DNA of 57,126 nucleotides from Chloroflexota bacterium (GTDB taxonomy: Bacteria; Chloroflexota; Dehalococcoidia; Lucifugimonadales; UBA826): assembly GCA_003228105.1 (NCBI GenBank), contig QGNN01000007.1:1-57126 (forward strand), written 5' to 3'. This document shows, piece after piece, positions 1 through 8,898 of the stretch. The notes below the pieces were generated by a model. The model made no database searches, was not told the origin of the DNA, and saw only the letters and a list, made by a program, of their open reading frames with translations. How positions within the stretch are numbered: position 1 is the stretch's first letter; each line of letters opens with the position of its first letter. The translations under genes were made by a program, and so were the position numbers.

Positions 1-243
1 AACATAGTCGGGAACGTATGGGAATGGCAACAAGATTGGTTCAGCAATTCCTCCAGCGATATAGATGCCAAATATGACCCTAAGGGTCCGGATTTGGGTA
101 CATCAAAAACCATAAAAGGAGGATCATACCTCTGTCATGAATCATATTGTAATCGCTATCGAGTGGCCGCCAGAAGTGCAAATACACCCGATAGTTCTAC
201 CGGCAATCTGGGATTTAGATGTGTTTCCGACATTAAAACCTAA
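1..243 (+). CDS. Formylglycine-generating enzyme (FGE/SUMF1 family), C-terminal fragment
   Basis: Only the last 80 residues are present, because the gene begins before the window. The fragment carries the FGE-fold signature GNVWEW (residues 4-9 of the fragment), then [11 protein letters not shown] (40-50) and a terminal GNLGFRC. The two cysteines of the CHESYC segment match the active-site cysteine pair of true aerobic, copper-dependent FGEs, so this is not merely an EgtB/PvdO-type relative. The family oxidises a sulfatase active-site cysteine to formylglycine. The substrate sulfatase is not in the window and may lie upstream. The stop TAA is at 241-243. The family call is strong; the substrate is inferred. 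Confidence 0.88.
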   Translation, partial: NIVGNVWEWQQDWFSNSSSDIDAKYDPKGPDLGTSKTIKGGSYLCHESYCNRYRVAARSANTPDSSTGNLGFRCVSDIKT

Positions 244-365
244 CATTGTTGATAGCGGAATTAAAAACCTTGCGATACAATTTTGCCGGTTGAGCCAAAT
301 CCTGAATACTTCCCCAAAGAGTATTAGTTCACATTATACAAATGGGCAGTTAGGTGACCAATAAA

Positions 366-3020
366 ATGACTAGTAATGAAATAAGGGAAGCCTTCCTAAA
401 ATATTTTGAAAGTAAAGGGCATCTCAGAGTCCCAAGCTCATCTTTAATACCCGTCGGTGATCCTACTCTATTACTGACAATCGCCGGAATGAATCAATTC
501 AAACCATATTTTTCTGGCCAACAGACCCCGCCAAGACAAAGATTGACCTCTGCTCAAAAATGTTTCAGAACCCCGGATATAGATATAGTCGGGGATGCCA
601 CTCACAACACATTATTTGAGATGTTAGGTAACTTTAGTATCGGCGATTATTTCAAAAAAGAAGCCATTGAATATGCTTTGGAATTTTTAATTGGTGAATT
701 AAATCTCCCAAAGGAAAAGTTTTACATTACTATCCACCACACAGACGATGAAGCCCAAGAAATGTGGGAAAACATTGGGGTTCCCAAGGAACGTATATAT
801 CGATTCGGGGATGAAGACAATTGGTGGGGTCCTCCGATACATGGCAATGAAGGGCCATGCGGGCCATGTAGTGAATTACATTATGATTTTGGATCGGACA
901 GAGGGTGTCTCAGAAATGACTGCGCTCCTAATTGTGAAAATCTAATGTTAACTGGTGAAAAATGCACTCGGTTCGTGGAACTATGGAACTTGGTATTCAT
1001 GCAGTATTACCATCACCCCGATGGGACCAGAGAAAAATTACCTGCACCAAGTATTGACACTGGGATGGGTTTGGAAAGAGCCACCATCGTCATGCAAGAC
1101 GTAGAAACAATGTACGAGACAGATATATTCGCCTCTCTGGTAACGCAGGTTTGTTCAATCAGTGGACGCAAATACGGGAAAGATTTGGAGACTGATTATG
1201 CTATTAGAGCAATTGCAGAACATACAAGAAGCTCCACATTTTTGACAGCTGATGGAGTGGTCCCAGGTAACGAAGGCAGGGGTTATGTACTAAGACGGGT
1301 TATTCGGAGAGCCATCAGACTTGCTCGAAAACTTGGATTGCAGGAAGCATTCATGTCACCTATTGCTGAATCCGTGATAGAAAAAATGGGAGTGACCTAC
1401 CCAGAACTATACAACCATAAGGAATTTATTTTAAGCGTCCTAACATTAGAGGAGGAACGATTCCAACAGGCTTTCGAGAATGGCTTTACCATGCTAGAGG
1501 AAGCGATGGGAAATTCTTCCACTTTGGAAGGGGGTCTAGTTTTTAAACTCTGGGATACTTATGGATTCCCAATGGAAATGACTCAGGAAATAGCTGCAGA
1601 GAGAAATATTACCGTGGATATGGCCGGTTTCGAAAAAGAGATGCAGGCACAGAAAAACCGGGCCCGATCTCACGCACAATTCGATGGCGATCACGCCCGA
1701 GTTCGTTTATACGAAGAGTTAGGGGTTGGTAATACTAACTTCACCGGCTATGAAACACTGGACGGAAAAAGCGTTGTAGTTGGTTTAATTTCAATGGGTC
1801 TATCTGTTGCTGAAGTTTCGCAAGGTCAAGAATTGGAGATGATTTTACAAGAAACTCCATTTTATGCCGAGGGAGGCGGACAGGTGGGGGATGGTGGCAC
1901 CATTGGTAATTCAGAATGTGAAATGGCAGTTCACGACACAAAAGAATCGATCCCGGGTCTCATTGTGCATTATGGGTTCTTGTCAAAAGGAACCATTTCA
2001 ATCGGGAACTCAGTGCAGAGTCATGTTGATCCAACAAGAAGAGATGACACCGCCAGAAACCATACTGCTACTCATATGCTACACGCCGCCCTGCGACATG
2101 TGCTCGGGCCTCATGTAAGACAGGCAGGGTCCCTTGTTACAGCATCCAGACTCCGATTCGATTTCAGCCACATAAAGGCTGTTACTCCAGAGGAGATGTG
2201 GCAGGTGCAATTCCTAGTCAACGAAAAAATAAGACATAATGCAGAGATTAATAGGAGCGAGGATACCTACAGCGGAGCCATTAAAAAAGGTGCCCTAGCT
2301 TTTTTTGGAGACAAATATGGAGACACAGTACGCTTGGTAGAAATTTCTAACGGGGATACTTTCAGTTTTGAAGTATGTGGTGGAACCCATGTGAACCAAA
2401 CCGGAGAAGTTGGAGCTGTATATATTTTGGGTGAATCTAGTATTGGCGCTGGCATGAGAAGAATAGAAGCCATCAGTGGCAGAGAGGCAGAGAGACTTGT
2501 TTGGCAAAACATGCAACGAGATTCCAGAATCGCGGATATATTGCAAACCACTCCATCGGATATTGAAAACAGGGTAACAGCTATTTCAGGACAAATATCC
2601 TCGGCTAATAATCAAATCCAAAAATTAGAAAGACAAATGTCGGCCTTGGCTGCCACAGCCTTGCTAGATGAGGTACAAATAGTCAACGAAATCAAGGTCT
2701 TAATATCAGTTACAGAAGATCCTTCAGCAGAACTATTACGATCAACAGGAGATTGGCTCCGAGACAAGTTAGGAACAGGTGTCGTAGCTATAGGTTCTAT
2801 AGTGAAGGGAAACCCAATGGTAGTTTGCATGATAACTCCAGACCTGGTCGAAAAGGGTTTAAACGCTGCAAACATAGTTCAAAAAGTGGCCAAAATAATC
2901 GGCGGCGGTGGCGGTGGAAAGCCTGAATCGGCCCAAGCCGGCGGAAAAGATTCCAATAAATTAAGAGAAGCTTTGTCCATTATTCCTAGTATGATTTCAG
3001 ACCTATCTAGAGGAGAGTAG
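366..3020 (+). CDS. alaS: Alanyl-tRNA synthetase
   Basis: Charges tRNA-Ala in the cytoplasm. The protein has about 884 residues, the usual length. It shows the class II catalytic core at the N terminus, the editing-domain zinc motif HTATH near the middle and CGGTH further on, and a C-terminal glycine-rich C-Ala/DHHA1 domain (run of GGGGGG followed by KPESAQAGG). A GTG at 354 would add four residues, but ATG 366 is preferred. AGGTGA at 352-357 then sits 8 nt upstream as a Shine-Dalgarno, and the protein begins in the family-typical way (MTSNEIREAF). ruvX follows within a few bases, a common alaS-ruvX pairing. Confidence 0.97.
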   Translation: MTSNEIREAFLKYFESKGHLRVPSSSLIPVGDPTLLLTIAGMNQFKPYFSGQQTPPRQRLTSAQKCFRTPDIDIVGDATHNTLFEMLGNFSIGDYFKKEAIEYALEFLIGELNLPKEKFYITIHHTDDEAQEMWENIGVPKERIYRFGDEDNWWGPPIHGNEGPCGPCSELHYDFGSDRGCLRNDCAPNCENLMLTGEKCTRFVELWNLVFMQYYHHPDGTREKLPAPSIDTGMGLERATIVMQDVETMYETDIFASLVTQVCSISGRKYGKDLETDYAIRAIAEHTRSSTFLTADGVVPGNEGRGYVLRRVIRRAIRLARKLGLQEAFMSPIAESVIEKMGVTYPELYNHKEFILSVLTLEEERFQQAFENGFTMLEEAMGNSSTLEGGLVFKLWDTYGFPMEMTQEIAAERNITVDMAGFEKEMQAQKNRARSHAQFDGDHARVRLYEELGVGNTNFTGYETLDGKSVVVGLISMGLSVAEVSQGQELEMILQETPFYAEGGGQVGDGGTIGNSECEMAVHDTKESIPGLIVHYGFLSKGTISIGNSVQSHVDPTRRDDTARNHTATHMLHAALRHVLGPHVRQAGSLVTASRLRFDFSHIKAVTPEEMWQVQFLVNEKIRHNAEINRSEDTYSGAIKKGALAFFGDKYGDTVRLVEISNGDTFSFEVCGGTHVNQTGEVGAVYILGESSIGAGMRRIEAISGREAERLVWQNMQRDSRIADILQTTPSDIENRVTAISGQISSANNQIQKLERQMSALAATALLDEVQIVNEIKVLISVTEDPSAELLRSTGDWLRDKLGTGVVAIGSIVKGNPMVVCMITPDLVEKGLNAANIVQKVAKIIGGGGGGKPESAQAGGKDSNKLREALSIIPSMISDLSRGE

Positions 3021-3023
3021 CAT

Positions 3024-3440
3024 CTGAACCCCGGAAGTATATTGGCTCTAGATGTAGGAACTGTCCGTATAGGGGTAGCTGCCAGTGACCCTACACAGAC
3101 GATTTCCACTCCATTACGGAGTCTAACTCGGAAAAACCCATTCTTGAAAATAAGAGAAATATGCTCAGATAGAGACGTTGTATTGATCCTAATAGGGATG
3201 CCGTATTTACCTTCTGGAAAATCAGGTACTCAAGCCCAAATAACAGCCGAGTTTATTAATGACCTGAAAATATCTACTGAGATCCCCATCCGAACCATAG
3301 ATGAAAGAATGAGCACTATTGAGGCAAAAAAACGACTTAAAGAGGCAGGTCATAAAAACACCAGCAGAACAAAAAACAAAGGAATCATTGACTCTGCCGC
3401 CGCCGCCGTATTGCTGGACGAATATATTAGTTCCCTTTAA
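3024..3440 (+). CDS. ruvX: RuvX/YqgF-family putative Holliday junction resolvase
   Basis: RNase H-fold protein of the YqgF family, linked to Holliday junction resolution and pre-16S rRNA processing. The N-terminal motif LALDVGTVRIGVA, the central RTIDERMST (conserved acidic residue) and the C-terminal DSAAAAVLLDEY (last catalytic Asp) are all present. The first ATG/GTG/TTG start is TTG 3042, which would begin directly at LALDVG with no room for the first beta strand. A CTG at 3024 lies 8 nt after GAGGAG (3010-3015), just behind the alaS stop, and gives the usual N terminus (LNPGSILALDVG). I therefore take CTG 3024 as the start; TTG 3042 is the conventional alternative. Probably co-transcribed with alaS. 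Confidence 0.9.
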   Translation: MNPGSILALDVGTVRIGVAASDPTQTISTPLRSLTRKNPFLKIREICSDRDVVLILIGMPYLPSGKSGTQAQITAEFINDLKISTEIPIRTIDERMSTIEAKKRLKEAGHKNTSRTKNKGIIDSAAAAVLLDEYISSL

Positions 3441-3447
3441 GAGTAAT

Positions 3448-4464
3448 TTAAAATCTTACAACCATTTGCACTTGGGTAGATGGTTTTATCAGGGCTTCAA
3501 AAGCTTCCTGTATACCATCTAAGGGCAAAAAATCAGTGTCCAGCAGCATTGGTTCCAGGTCAACTTTGCCATTTGATATCAAATCAAGAGCTACTCTCCA
3601 ATCATAAGGTTCAGCACCAAAAGTGGTGTTTAACTGAATTTCTTTTCCTGCCCAATCAACTGGGAGCATTGGCACATTTTCCCAAGCTAAAGCAACGAGC
3701 ATAACACTTCCCTTTTTCCGAACCATATTTAGAGCAGCATCCAAGGTAGACGAGGCAGCCGCACATTCAAATACAACGTGAGGGCCATCTCCCTCTGCCA
3801 AATTAACTACTGTGGAGATGACATCCTCACGGGACGGGTCCACAACGGCATCAGCACCAAATTGTAAAGCCGTATCTCTACGGGTAGCAGAGGGTTCTGA
3901 GACTATTATTTTTCGCGCTCCAGCAGCTCTCGCGGCTTGCATAGTTAGTAAACCGATGGGCCCTGCACCCAAAACAGCTACCACATCGCCTAATTTCATA
4001 TTTGACAATCTGAGCGCCCTAACTGCAACGGAACAGGGTTCCGTTAGTGCTGCCTTTAAATCACTAACGTTGTCAGGAATCGACAAAGGTGCCCAATCAT
4101 TCAACAAGGTGAATTCAGAGTACCCTCTTTTCCGGGTGTCAGTAAATCCTTCTAATCGATAGTTGTATTGTTCCTGCCTTCTCAACGGGGCTTCCAGTCC
4201 CGGCGGAGGTGTACCACCGCCCCCAATGACTCTGTCACCTTCTTTCCACATGGTAACTCCCGGGCCCACGGCGGCTACAGAGCCACTAAATTCATGTCCC
4301 ATTACAGTACCAGCTGGAGCAATATCATAAAGAAAAGCATGAACATCAGTCCCACAAATGGCACTATAACTAACTTTCACTAAAATTTCCCCTGGCCCAG
4401 GCTCAGGAACAGGTAGATCTTCAATAACAAGTTCCTGTTTCCCTTTGTATACAGCTGCTTTCAT
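3448..4464 (-). CDS. Zinc-dependent medium-chain alcohol dehydrogenase family protein
   Basis: MDR-superfamily NAD(P)-dependent oxidoreductase, about 338 residues, with threonine/sorbitol dehydrogenase-like architecture. Visible features are the GroES-like N-terminal domain with catalytic zinc ligands (ICGTDVH and GHEFSG) and a Rossmann fold with VLGAGPIGLL. The cysteine-rich loop that binds structural zinc in many relatives is missing; a glycine/proline-rich segment replaces it. The reading frame runs 13 codons further upstream to 4503, but ATG 4464 has GGGAG at a proper distance and gives the family start MKAAVYKG. Convergent with ruvX. The substrate cannot be read from sequence. Confidence 0.86.
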   Translation of the reverse strand: MKAAVYKGKQELVIEDLPVPEPGPGEILVKVSYSAICGTDVHAFLYDIAPAGTVMGHEFSGSVAAVGPGVTMWKEGDRVIGGGGTPPPGLEAPLRRQEQYNYRLEGFTDTRKRGYSEFTLLNDWAPLSIPDNVSDLKAALTEPCSVAVRALRLSNMKLGDVVAVLGAGPIGLLTMQAARAAGARKIIVSEPSATRRDTALQFGADAVVDPSREDVISTVVNLAEGDGPHVVFECAAASSTLDAALNMVRKKGSVMLVALAWENVPMLPVDWAGKEIQLNTTFGAEPYDWRVALDLISNGKVDLEPMLLDTDFLPLDGIQEAFEALIKPSTQVQMVVRF

Positions 4465-4532
4465 GTCATCACTCCCAAAGTCAATGATATTAAATGAGTG
4501 CATTATAAATACCTAAATCAAAAAAGGGGAAA

Positions 4533-4588
4533 TTTAAACAGGCCAGCGGCGTCCTAAGAAAATCTTAGGCGCCGCTGGCCTGTTTAAA
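4533..4588 (-). terminator. Rho-independent terminator of the fab/nusB/acpP operon
   Basis: A very long hairpin: outer arms 4533-4551 and 4570-4588 (19 bp, perfect), inner arms 4553-4559 and 4563-4569 (7 bp), one bulged base at 4552 and an AAA loop. Read on the minus strand it follows the acpP stop by about 25 nt. A T-run follows after a short spacer (plus-strand A-run 4520-4525). Confidence 0.8.
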
Positions 4589-4613
4589 AGTGCAGGTAAG
4601 TCGTGTAAGTGAT

Positions 4614-4868
4614 CTAGTCCTTTACACCCTTATCCCGTAGATAATCGATAGCTGCCTGAACCGTAGTTATTGATTCGGCGTCTTCGTCAGATATTTCTAT
4701 TTCAACATCATCAGAACTAAATTCTTCCTCAAAAGCCATTATCAATTCAACCAAATCAAGTGAATCTGCGTTCAAATCATCTGTAAACGAAGCTCCAGGC
4801 AAAACTTCAGCCTCATCTACACTTAATTTTTCTGCTACAACAGCTTGAATTTTTTCAAGTAGCGACAT
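4614..4868 (-). CDS. acpP: Acyl carrier protein
   Basis: 84-residue acidic four-helix acyl carrier protein of type II fatty-acid synthesis. The serine of the DSLDLVEL motif (near residue 36) is the attachment site for 4'-phosphopantetheine. The start ATG is preceded by GGAGG with 7-nt spacing. It is the last gene of the leftward operon DUF177-rpmF-fabD-nusB-acpP. The C-terminal tail is slightly longer and more charged than in E. coli AcpP, but the fold residues are intact. Confidence 0.97.
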   Translation of the reverse strand: MSLLEKIQAVVAEKLSVDEAEVLPGASFTDDLNADSLDLVELIMAFEEEFSSDDVEIEISDEDAESITTVQAAIDYLRDKGVKD

Positions 4869-4896
4869 TTGATGCCTCCATTTTATTTATTACGTG

Positions 4897-5328
4897 CTAA
4901 ACAGTGATACCAATTTTCATATAAGACCCAAGAACCCCATTGACAAAGTTAGGAGAACTTTCTGACCCAAATCTTTTTGCCAACTCAACGGCTTCGTTAA
5001 GCACCGCTTTTTCAGGAACTTTGTCTTTACACCATACTAATTCTGCAATTGCCATTCGAAGAATATTGCGATCCACTATTGCTATTTGCGTCAAAGGCCA
5101 ATCCGGAGCTAACTCACTGATTATAGTATCGATTGACGCGAAGTTTTCAAGTACATTTGCAACTATGTCACCAGCAAATATGTGAAAGCTATTTTCAAAT
5201 TCATATACGTTAAAGCCCCTTTCAAGAACCTCCATTGCATCATGACCCACAGAGTCATATTCACACAAAGCTTGCAGGCTCAAAACTCTCGCTTCTCTTC
5301 TACTATAGATACGGGATTTATATTCCAT
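4897..5328 (-). CDS. nusB: Transcription antitermination factor NusB
   Basis: 143 residues, all-helical NusB family, which binds boxA RNA with NusE (S10) to support antitermination in rRNA operons. Recognisable segments are the N-terminal SRREARVLSLQALCEYD, the central DRNILRMAIAELVW, and the C-terminal VLNEAVELAKRFGSE followed by FVNGVLG. Its position between fabD and acpP is unusual, as nusB more often sits with rib genes or alone. The 19-nt gap to fabD and about 28-nt gap to acpP indicate co-transcription with fatty-acid genes. Confidence 0.93.
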   Translation of the reverse strand: MEYKSRIYSRREARVLSLQALCEYDSVGHDAMEVLERGFNVYEFENSFHIFAGDIVANVLENFASIDTIISELAPDWPLTQIAIVDRNILRMAIAELVWCKDKVPEKAVLNEAVELAKRFGSESSPNFVNGVLGSYMKIGITV

Positions 5329-5347
5329 TTCAACTACGAGTTCTTCG

Positions 5348-6298
5348 CTAATTCCTGCTGATTGCTACAATAGACTCTATATCATTGATACTAGATACAT
5401 TCGCAGCTCTATCAATCTTTTTTACCATTCCCCCTAAAGACCGTCCTGGTCCTATCTCGAGAAAATTTGTTATCCCTGACTTTATCATGAAGTCAACAGA
5501 TTTTTTCCATTGCACACACCCTGAGATTTGAGTTATCAATTCTCCTTTTATTTCGTCACCTGTTTGGAGAGGGTTTCCTGTACAATTAGCTACAATAGGC
5601 ACATCTGGATCATTGAATTTCAGCCCATCGATGAATTCCATAAGGCCAGCTTTCGCAGGCTCCATTAACCCAGAATGAAAAGCCCCTCCAACTTTCAAAG
5701 GAACGACTTTTTTCGCTCCCCTAGCATTTGCCATATCCATTGCTCTAGCTACAGCAATTTTTTCCCCACTTATCACGATTTGTTCATGAGTGTTGATATT
5801 TGATATATATACGCCAGATTCTCTCGCTATTTCCTGTAAAACCATTTCATCCAACCCCAAAATTGCGGCCATGGTCCCCGGATTTGAATCGCAAGCATTT
5901 TGCATCAGTTCCCCACGTTCTTGAACTAGCAAAGCCGTGTCCATAACTGACAAAACTCCTGACGCCGCAAGGGCTGTATACTCGCCAAGGCTATGTCCTG
6001 CCATTAGGTATGGAACAGGCATGAATTCTTGTGTAATGTTTTCTTTCATTGCTTCCATACAAGCCAAACTCACTGCCATGATTCCGGGTTGGGCATTCTT
6101 GGTCTCGCGCAAATCATCTTCCGAACCTTCAAACATGATTTTAGATAGAGGCCTACCTAAAGCTTCATCGACCATCTCAAACACTTGCCTGCCGGAGTCC
6201 GAACCTTCGTAAAGCTCCAGCCCCATTCCGACAGATTGAGCACCCTGACCAGGGAATAGAAAAGCTGTCTTGGAATTTCTTGCAAAGGTGAGTGTCAT
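5348..6298 (-). CDS. fabD: Malonyl-CoA:ACP transacylase
   Basis: 316 residues, usual length. It transfers malonyl from CoA to acyl carrier protein to feed fatty-acid elongation. The oxyanion/nucleotide segment FPGQGAQSVGMG, the nucleophile elbow GHSLGEYTAL (catalytic Ser) and the later AFHSGLM (catalytic His) are all present, as is the C-terminal EIGPGRSLGGM. The start ATG is preceded by AAGGAC. Its partner acpP is two genes downstream in the same operon; fabF is elsewhere, at 21588-22835. Confidence 0.97.
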   Translation of the reverse strand: MTLTFARNSKTAFLFPGQGAQSVGMGLELYEGSDSGRQVFEMVDEALGRPLSKIMFEGSEDDLRETKNAQPGIMAVSLACMEAMKENITQEFMPVPYLMAGHSLGEYTALAASGVLSVMDTALLVQERGELMQNACDSNPGTMAAILGLDEMVLQEIARESGVYISNINTHEQIVISGEKIAVARAMDMANARGAKKVVPLKVGGAFHSGLMEPAKAGLMEFIDGLKFNDPDVPIVANCTGNPLQTGDEIKGELITQISGCVQWKKSVDFMIKSGITNFLEIGPGRSLGGMVKKIDRAANVSSINDIESIVAISRN

Positions 6299-6331
6299 AT
6301 TAATGTCCTTTAGTAAGCTACGCCCGAGGTT

Positions 6332-6535
6332 TTATACAACTGTTTGATCAGATGTTTGATCAGAGTTGGTCACGTTACGGCCATTATAAGTGCCACAGCT
6401 CGCGCATGCCCTGTGGGGCATGCGAGGAAGGTGGCACTGAGGGCAATTAGAAAGTGAGGCAGGTTTTATAGAGTTATGAGCATTCCGACCCCCTTTTCTT
6501 TTCTTGGAGTGTTTTTTCTTGGGTAGTGGTGGCAT
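6332..6535 (-). CDS. rpmF: Large-subunit ribosomal protein bL32
   Basis: 67-residue zinc-binding ribosomal protein. The N terminus is the expected basic PLPKKKHSKKRKG segment. The four zinc cysteines occur as CPQC and CASC. The C terminus runs about 12 residues past the second CxxC and contains a repeated SDQT, a small lineage-specific tail. It sits directly downstream of the DUF177/YceD gene, as in very many bacteria. Confidence 0.97.
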   Translation of the reverse strand: MPPLPKKKHSKKRKGGRNAHNSIKPASLSNCPQCHLPRMPHRACASCGTYNGRNVTNSDQTSDQTVV

Positions 6536-6552
6536 ATTGGTTCCCTTGTTTA

Positions 6553-7077
6553 TTATTCCGTTGGCCTAAAAGACTCTAATAGAGCAGCCAATTTAGTATT
6601 CTTTTTATTATTTCTGCAATTACATTTTTCTTTATTGAGGTTTATACCGCAATCTACGCACAATGCCTTACAATATTCTTTGCATTTAGAATTGATAGAT
6701 GCGTGCAATGAAATATATTGGCGCACCGCATCGGATAAATCCAATACATTATCCTCTCCGATATAAAAATTGTCTTCACCTATTCCTTCTAATTCGTTTC
6801 TTTCACCAGTAACTAAATTTAACAACGGGAAGTACTCTTCCTCTATCGCTAAATCTAAGGGTTCAATATATTGATCTAGACAACTCCCGCATTGCCTACC
6901 AATTTTAGCCGACAAACAAGCACTTACCCATACTCCTACATCAGTTTTGGTAAGTAAAACTGAACCATCAACATCGCACTTAAATTCAGATCGACCCATT
7001 TTGAGGGTACTGCTTACACTTTCTAACTTTTTGTTACCACTACTCGCCTTGAGCAGCGTAGCTACTTTAAAGTCCAT
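6553..7077 (-). CDS. DUF177/YceD family protein (large rRNA subunit accumulation protein)
   Basis: 174-residue DUF177 family member, the standard partner of rpmF, implicated in 23S rRNA accumulation. It shows a central cysteine motif CGSCLDQY and a C-terminal CVDCGINLN segment flanked by further cysteines (CKEYCKALC, CNC), suggesting metal binding. The frame continues to ATG 7098, but ATG 7077 gives the family-typical N terminus (MDFKVATLLKAS) and has AAGG 6 nt upstream, so it is preferred. It is the first gene of the leftward operon. The gap 7078-7302 is a divergent promoter region facing the TcuA-like gene; I could not single out a convincing -35/-10 pair there. Confidence 0.88.
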   Translation of the reverse strand: MDFKVATLLKASSGNKKLESVSSTLKMGRSEFKCDVDGSVLLTKTDVGVWVSACLSAKIGRQCGSCLDQYIEPLDLAIEEEYFPLLNLVTGERNELEGIGEDNFYIGEDNVLDLSDAVRQYISLHASINSKCKEYCKALCVDCGINLNKEKCNCRNNKKNTKLAALLESFRPTE

Positions 7078-7302
7078 AGCACGCCTTATGCTGTCCATTC
7101 AAAGAGACAATTCAAACAAATACTATATCTTTGGCAAGGGAACTCGGTCAACCAAAGTACAAGCTATTTTTAATCAATTATTTAACACTTAATGTATTTA
7201 GAATAAAAGTGTTTGAAAATCCGTTACGGTTAGATTACATTGGCTGACGTAACAAAAATATCCGCTGGAACCTACCAACCACCCGATGAAAAAGGCAAAA
7301 CA

Positions 7303-8793
7303 ATGACATCTCCAGAAAAAACCTATGACGTAGTGATAGTGGGGGCCGGAAACGCCGCCTTAACTTCAGCACTATCTGCGGCATCAAAAGGTGCAAAAGT
7401 GGCAATTCTTGAAAAAGCCCCTGAACACCTACGAGGAGGTAATTCTTATTTCACAGGTGGACTTTTCCGATTTGCATACAATGGGATAGAAGATATTTCA
7501 AAGTTATTACCTGAAATAACATCAGACGAAAAACAAAATATAGATGTGGGATCCTACAATGAATCTGAATTTTATTCTGATGTTATGAGGGTTACTGAAG
7601 GTTTATCAGACCCTTCCTTACTTCAAATACTAACATCTCAATCATTCCTCACCATGCTATGGATGCGAAATCAAGGGGTCCCATGGATACTTGCCTATGG
7701 CAGACAAGCTTTTGAACATGAGGGTAAACAAAAATTCTGGGGAGGATTGATTGTAGAAGCAGTCGGTGGAGGTAAAGGGTTGTCCGATAGGCTTTTTGAA
7801 TTGGTTGAACGAAACAATATCGAAGTACTGTATCAAACTAGCGGCACAGATTTATCGGTCGACCAACAAGGACACATCGAAGGAATAGTTGCGAAATCAA
7901 AATATGGATACGAGAAAATCTCCTGTAAATCAGTTGTACTGGCTTGTGGAGGCTTCGAAGCAAACTCAGAAATGCGAACCAGATATTTAGGACCAGGTTG
8001 GGAACTAGCAAAGGTTCGAGGAACCCAATATAACACCGGTGATGGTATAAATATGGCTCTTCGAATCGGGGCACAATCTCACGGGCACTGGAGTGGGTGC
8101 CATGCGGTTGCTTGGGATTTAAATGCACCTCCTCACGGTGATAGAAATGTGGGAGACCTTTTTCAAAAACACTCTTACCCATTTGGGCTGATAGTAAATG
8201 TTGATGGAGAAAGATTTGTCGATGAAGGTGCGGATTTGAGAAACTACACCTATGCAAAATACGGCCGCGAAATATTAAAACAACCTCAGAGGGTTGCCTT
8301 TCAACTTTTTGACCAAAAGACTAAACATCTATTAAGAGATGAATATTTTATTCCCCAAATGACGATGGTGGAAGCTGAAACAATAGAAGAATTGGCTGTC
8401 GGGTTAGACATTACTCCTGAACAGTTACAAATAACTGTTCAGGACTTCAATGGGGCAGTGCAAGACGGTGATTTTAATCCTACCGCCCTTGACGGGAAGC
8501 ACACTGAGGGAATTACCCCCCCCAAATCCAACTGGGCGCAAAAATTAGATACACCTCCTTATTTAGGGTATGCAGTAACCTGTGGAATAACATTTACATT
8601 TGGTGGCCTGAAAATAGATACGAACACACAAGTCCAAGACAATTCTGATATGCCCATACCTGGGCTTTACGCTGCAGGAGAACTCACTGGAGGGTTGTTT
8701 TACAACAACTATCCCGGAGGATCCGGTCTAATGTCTGGCGCAGTATTTGGGAAAATAGCCGGTGAGAATGCCGCAAAGGAAGCCTTAGTTTAG
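7303..8793 (+). CDS. FAD-dependent dehydrogenase, tricarballylate dehydrogenase (TcuA)-like
   Basis: About 496 residues of the fumarate reductase/succinate dehydrogenase flavoprotein superfamily. The N-terminal dinucleotide fold DVVIVGAGNAAL and the following RGGNSYFTGG resemble TcuA-type FAD dehydrogenases (GGNS signature) more than respiratory fumarate reductases. The C-terminal NYPGGSGLMSGAVFGKIAG closes the FAD site. It probably oxidises or reduces an organic acid or enone; the substrate is unknown. The frame opens at TTG 7240, but ATG 7303 has AAAAGG at good spacing and starts just ahead of the fold. It heads a cluster with an NHL protein and a ThDP enzyme. Confidence 0.82.
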   Translation: MTSPEKTYDVVIVGAGNAALTSALSAASKGAKVAILEKAPEHLRGGNSYFTGGLFRFAYNGIEDISKLLPEITSDEKQNIDVGSYNESEFYSDVMRVTEGLSDPSLLQILTSQSFLTMLWMRNQGVPWILAYGRQAFEHEGKQKFWGGLIVEAVGGGKGLSDRLFELVERNNIEVLYQTSGTDLSVDQQGHIEGIVAKSKYGYEKISCKSVVLACGGFEANSEMRTRYLGPGWELAKVRGTQYNTGDGINMALRIGAQSHGHWSGCHAVAWDLNAPPHGDRNVGDLFQKHSYPFGLIVNVDGERFVDEGADLRNYTYAKYGREILKQPQRVAFQLFDQKTKHLLRDEYFIPQMTMVEAETIEELAVGLDITPEQLQITVQDFNGAVQDGDFNPTALDGKHTEGITPPKSNWAQKLDTPPYLGYAVTCGITFTFGGLKIDTNTQVQDNSDMPIPGLYAAGELTGGLFYNNYPGGSGLMSGAVFGKIAGENAAKEALV

Positions 8794-8800
8794 AGAATTC

Positions 8801-8829
8801 TTGACCAAATTCACATATAAACCTAAAGT
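8801..8829 (+). promoter_or_regulatory. Possible sigma-70-type promoter for the NHL/ThDP genes
   Basis: TTGACC at 8801-8806 and TAAAGT at 8824-8829 are separated by 17 bp, upstream of the NHL gene. The -10 matches consensus at four of six bases, so the call is tentative. The upstream flavoprotein gene may also read through. Confidence 0.35.
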
Positions 8830-8860
8830 ATGGGTTCTTGCTATGATAAGAAAACTATCG

Positions 8861-8880
8861 ATTGACCTAGATTAGTCAAT
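8861..8880. promoter_or_regulatory. Short inverted repeat just before the NHL gene, possible operator
   Basis: ATTGAC (8861-8866) and GTCAAT (8875-8880) form a perfect 6-bp inverted repeat with an 8-bp spacer. It ends three bases before the AGAGGAG ribosome-binding site of the 8899 gene. The size and symmetry suit a dimeric regulator, but no regulator gene is adjacent and I did not find a second copy upstream of the other NHL gene. Confidence 0.3.
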
Positions 8881-8898
8881 ATAGAGGAGAATCTCATA

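Noticed and set aside
249-281. Promoter for alaS from TTGATA and TACAAT
   Set aside because: The spacing is about 21 bp, too long for a normal sigma-70 promoter.
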